DNA of 64,000 nucleotides from Berkiella_A sp050252335 (GTDB lineage Bacteria; Pseudomonadota; Gammaproteobacteria; Berkiellales; Berkiellaceae). The stretch is taken from positions 9,812 to 73,811 of the forward strand of contig JBFWLB010000007.1 of assembly GCA_050252335.1 (NCBI GenBank), read 5' to 3'. The position numbers and the translations under genes are program-made. The notes under the pieces are model-generated. The model ran no database searches. It worked only from the letters and a program-made list of their open reading frames with translations, and was not told the DNA's origin. Within the stretch, counting starts at the first letter, position 1, and every line of letters begins with the position of its first letter. Of the stretch, positions 63,401-64,000 are shown piece after piece.

Positions 63401-64000
63401 TCAAGATCCCCTATTCAAAGAAGCAAAATCTAAAGAAAAAGATCTTGAATTTATCCATAAAATAAATTCACAAGGTGAAATTGAACTGAGCTTTAAGTCG
63501 TTAACACTCTCACATTTGAAAACTTTACAAGGCAGCCATTTTGCGCAATTGCTTGCAAAAGATCTCAAAAACAATGGATATTCAATATCAGATACTGATA
63601 TACAAGCAGGGAAAATAATTCTACAAGGCACAGATGTAGTAAAATTCTTAACGGCAGCAGGTGTTACTAAAGCAGATATTGACCTCGCTTATAAGGGCAA
63701 AGGCTTTGATCCAAGTATCCTAAACAAACCACCCATGACACCTTCTACACTAGCCCCAACTGTAGAATCTGAAGCGGATGATGAGGAAGCAGACGAGCTT
63801 TTTTCAGTCAAAGAATCTGATTTGAGGCAAACCATTGATGTTCAACCAGTAGGTGTAACTCATACAATTGCTCCAGAGGAAGAGCAAAATCCAAGTGAAG
63901 AAGAGGAAGCAAAAACTGAAGCAAAAATTGAAGGTCGGCCACGCAGGGGGGACGATGTTTCAAGACAGCCTCCACGCCCAAATGCAGATATCCTACCACA
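60495..64000 (+). CDS. GTPase-like domain fused to two RasGEF domains (3' end outside window)
   Basis: At least 1168 residues, open at the right edge. Residues 5-165 read as a degenerate small-GTPase fold: VQLLGEP, VIIVLDPTDKNAMDIAEAQ, TKSD (119-122) for N/TKxD and QEASATTGIG for the SAK region; the P-loop is lost. RasGEF 1 is about 234-440: FAASLRQFSLQYLPDITPAQL, NNDFQSAATLLGALKSPSI, NIFENYR...PFVP. RasGEF 2 is about 689-890: AQDLFRNNLKLMTQIQPEEW, SPHIMEMANSFNSLNAMVRQ, NHDYLSAYAIGASL, NIPFLLQIFTFIDDG. A RasGEF-N-like helical region lies between. The tail from about 890 is low in complexity and acidic. RasGEFs activate Ras-type GTPases, so host targeting is likely. No signal peptide. Confidence 0.85.
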   Translation, partial: MTQEPKKIKVQLLGEPKILAAEIMLQMAGEGHVTDQMKLRANDSKEIQVKSGETNIIFELSPPESQMIGGELHTQPKSTADHVIIVLDPTDKNAMDIAEAQIESAKKLFPKASIVLVATKSDEKENWQVTSGQLQTLAQKQKCGFQEASATTGIGCQEIVDVIAKQAATLKVDQNPVTESKILTTPTQGSQHPTPQNIQLSSSKNSDKKELKKKEKQIKKTNKTKTDEVISPKEFAASLRQFSLQYLPDITPAQLKMDPRKKGQRGALDSHIDAQEKLQQFIILDLLRQDNAQDMQRTFDFYLKVLEESIKNNDFQSAATLLGALKSPSILRLRKEEIRLTKVGDRPTVIDAGDNKCIKLNNAQIEFLRDAEMLFDGSNIFENYRKKLDELRSQNKPFVPMTSTIQQVYAQALGGSHTYKEADIDLELSHDKQSARKQIAQARQNTALTTILNDFQPIDKFNSFADARSLDILSRGQDAPPVFKKTHPFHEIAKQPEMASQINSLLQLAQLKTTPKQTVAETTIQPIGNFTIYSDPIEQLMSGWKQSTTEEQQPYTTKEFDDIATALIFRMPAQDIIDSLAAIRARVQSEDGHLYLATPDDQLNFISQTMMLISSIAKIVPDAFAECKFDALTRDKEPEEYARILNKIPDVIKATAHKIQPIEMTVSQTPLIIDAYLNTKVIHKPETARAVAQDLFRNNLKLMTQIQPEEWVNQNWTRGKSPHIMEMANSFNSLNAMVRQDILFAHSEKHQDRIFRFYIEVLDQALANHDYLSAYAIGASLQDSTISRLTYLGDDKRTAEVMEKFKILSNPNENKKAYNTALMSLENTAHVPNIPFLLQIFTFIDDGNKDTVTIGGLDHTNLDKIGLDGREISRFQKQQAMAQAYLAALPTNKPILTTDIPKRITKPYLDTEEAEKQSFAIKPRGTDTSPTFSQERIDLLQRTIPSMVRLKDALAIHINTTVRGCENINQDPLFKEAKSKEKDLEFIHKINSQGEIELSFKSLTLSHLKTLQGSHFAQLLAKDLKNNGYSISDTDIQAGKIILQGTDVVKFLTAAGVTKADIDLAYKGKGFDPSILNKPPMTPSTLAPTVESEADDEEADELFSVKESDLRQTIDVQPVGVTHTIAPEEEQNPSEEEEAKTEAKIEGRPRRGDDVSRQPPRPNADILP

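Noticed and set aside
1..64000. CRISPR arrays, rRNA genes and ordinary tRNA genes
   Set aside because: No regularly spaced identical repeats with spacers, no rRNA core sequences and no cloverleaf tRNA were recognised; the only tRNA-like structure is the tmRNA end.

Overview
The window is AT-rich bacterial chromosome. Its housekeeping genes (alaS, recA-recX, mutS, lysC, csrA, xseB-ispA-dxs, folE2, ftsI, upp) are gammaproteobacterial in type and order. The accessory genes look like those of an intracellular Legionellales relative (Legionella/Coxiella/Berkiella-like): a yeast-type THI5/THI4 thiamin gene pair, Rab/Ras-like GTPase folds, tandem RasGEF domains, a Ulp1-type SUMO/Nedd8 protease, a Fic enzyme, and membrane proteins of unknown family. 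The tmRNA tag ANDENYAIAA is also gammaproteobacterial in style. The genus is an inference; no rRNA lies in the window.

Layout. 0-1.3 kb: end of a THI5-like HMP-P synthase gene followed by a THI4-like thiazole synthase that keeps the sulfur-donor cysteine. 1.3-10.4 kb: small charged proteins, a GNAT, a methyltransferase, a degenerate Rab-like GTPase protein, a secreted protein, a marR-DUF1398-DUF1653 operon, a LysR regulator, DUF924 and unknown proteins. 10.7-12.3 kb: a Fic enzyme with a winged-helix-like N-terminus behind three 24-bp-spaced direct repeats. 12.5-25.5 kb: a genomic island inserted at the 3' end of ssrA (tmRNA), bounded by direct repeats. It carries hsdR-hsdM-hsdS, two unrecognised genes joined to hsdS, an AlpA / HTH-zinc finger / tyrosine recombinase cassette, a RelE-type toxin-antitoxin pair and a P4-type integrase. 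25.5-33.6 kb: ssrA, a 684-residue membrane protein, an aldehyde dehydrogenase, a TraX-like protein and a tandem family of three proteins beginning MLDF.

33.8-58.1 kb is mostly core metabolism and cell biology: ManC, an MFS-acyltransferase fusion, YciA, FtsI, Upp, DUF445, PilZ, a decayed motAB locus, XseB-IspA-Dxs, FolE2, CsrA, LysC, AlaS, RecA/RecX, MutS and adenine deaminase. 58.2-64 kb: a REP-associated (Y1/HUH) transposase with flanking short motifs, the Ulp1-like protease and a very long protein (open at the window edge) with a GTPase-like domain and two RasGEF domains.

Intergenic spaces carry at least three families of dispersed repeats: hairpin-rich elements whose ends resemble ATTCGCnnnGCGAAT, a second related family, and REP-like GGACAGCC motifs. 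The motAB remnant, the repeats and the number of eukaryotic-like domains fit a host-restricted lineage. Secretion of the candidate effectors is inferred, since no secretion genes are visible here.
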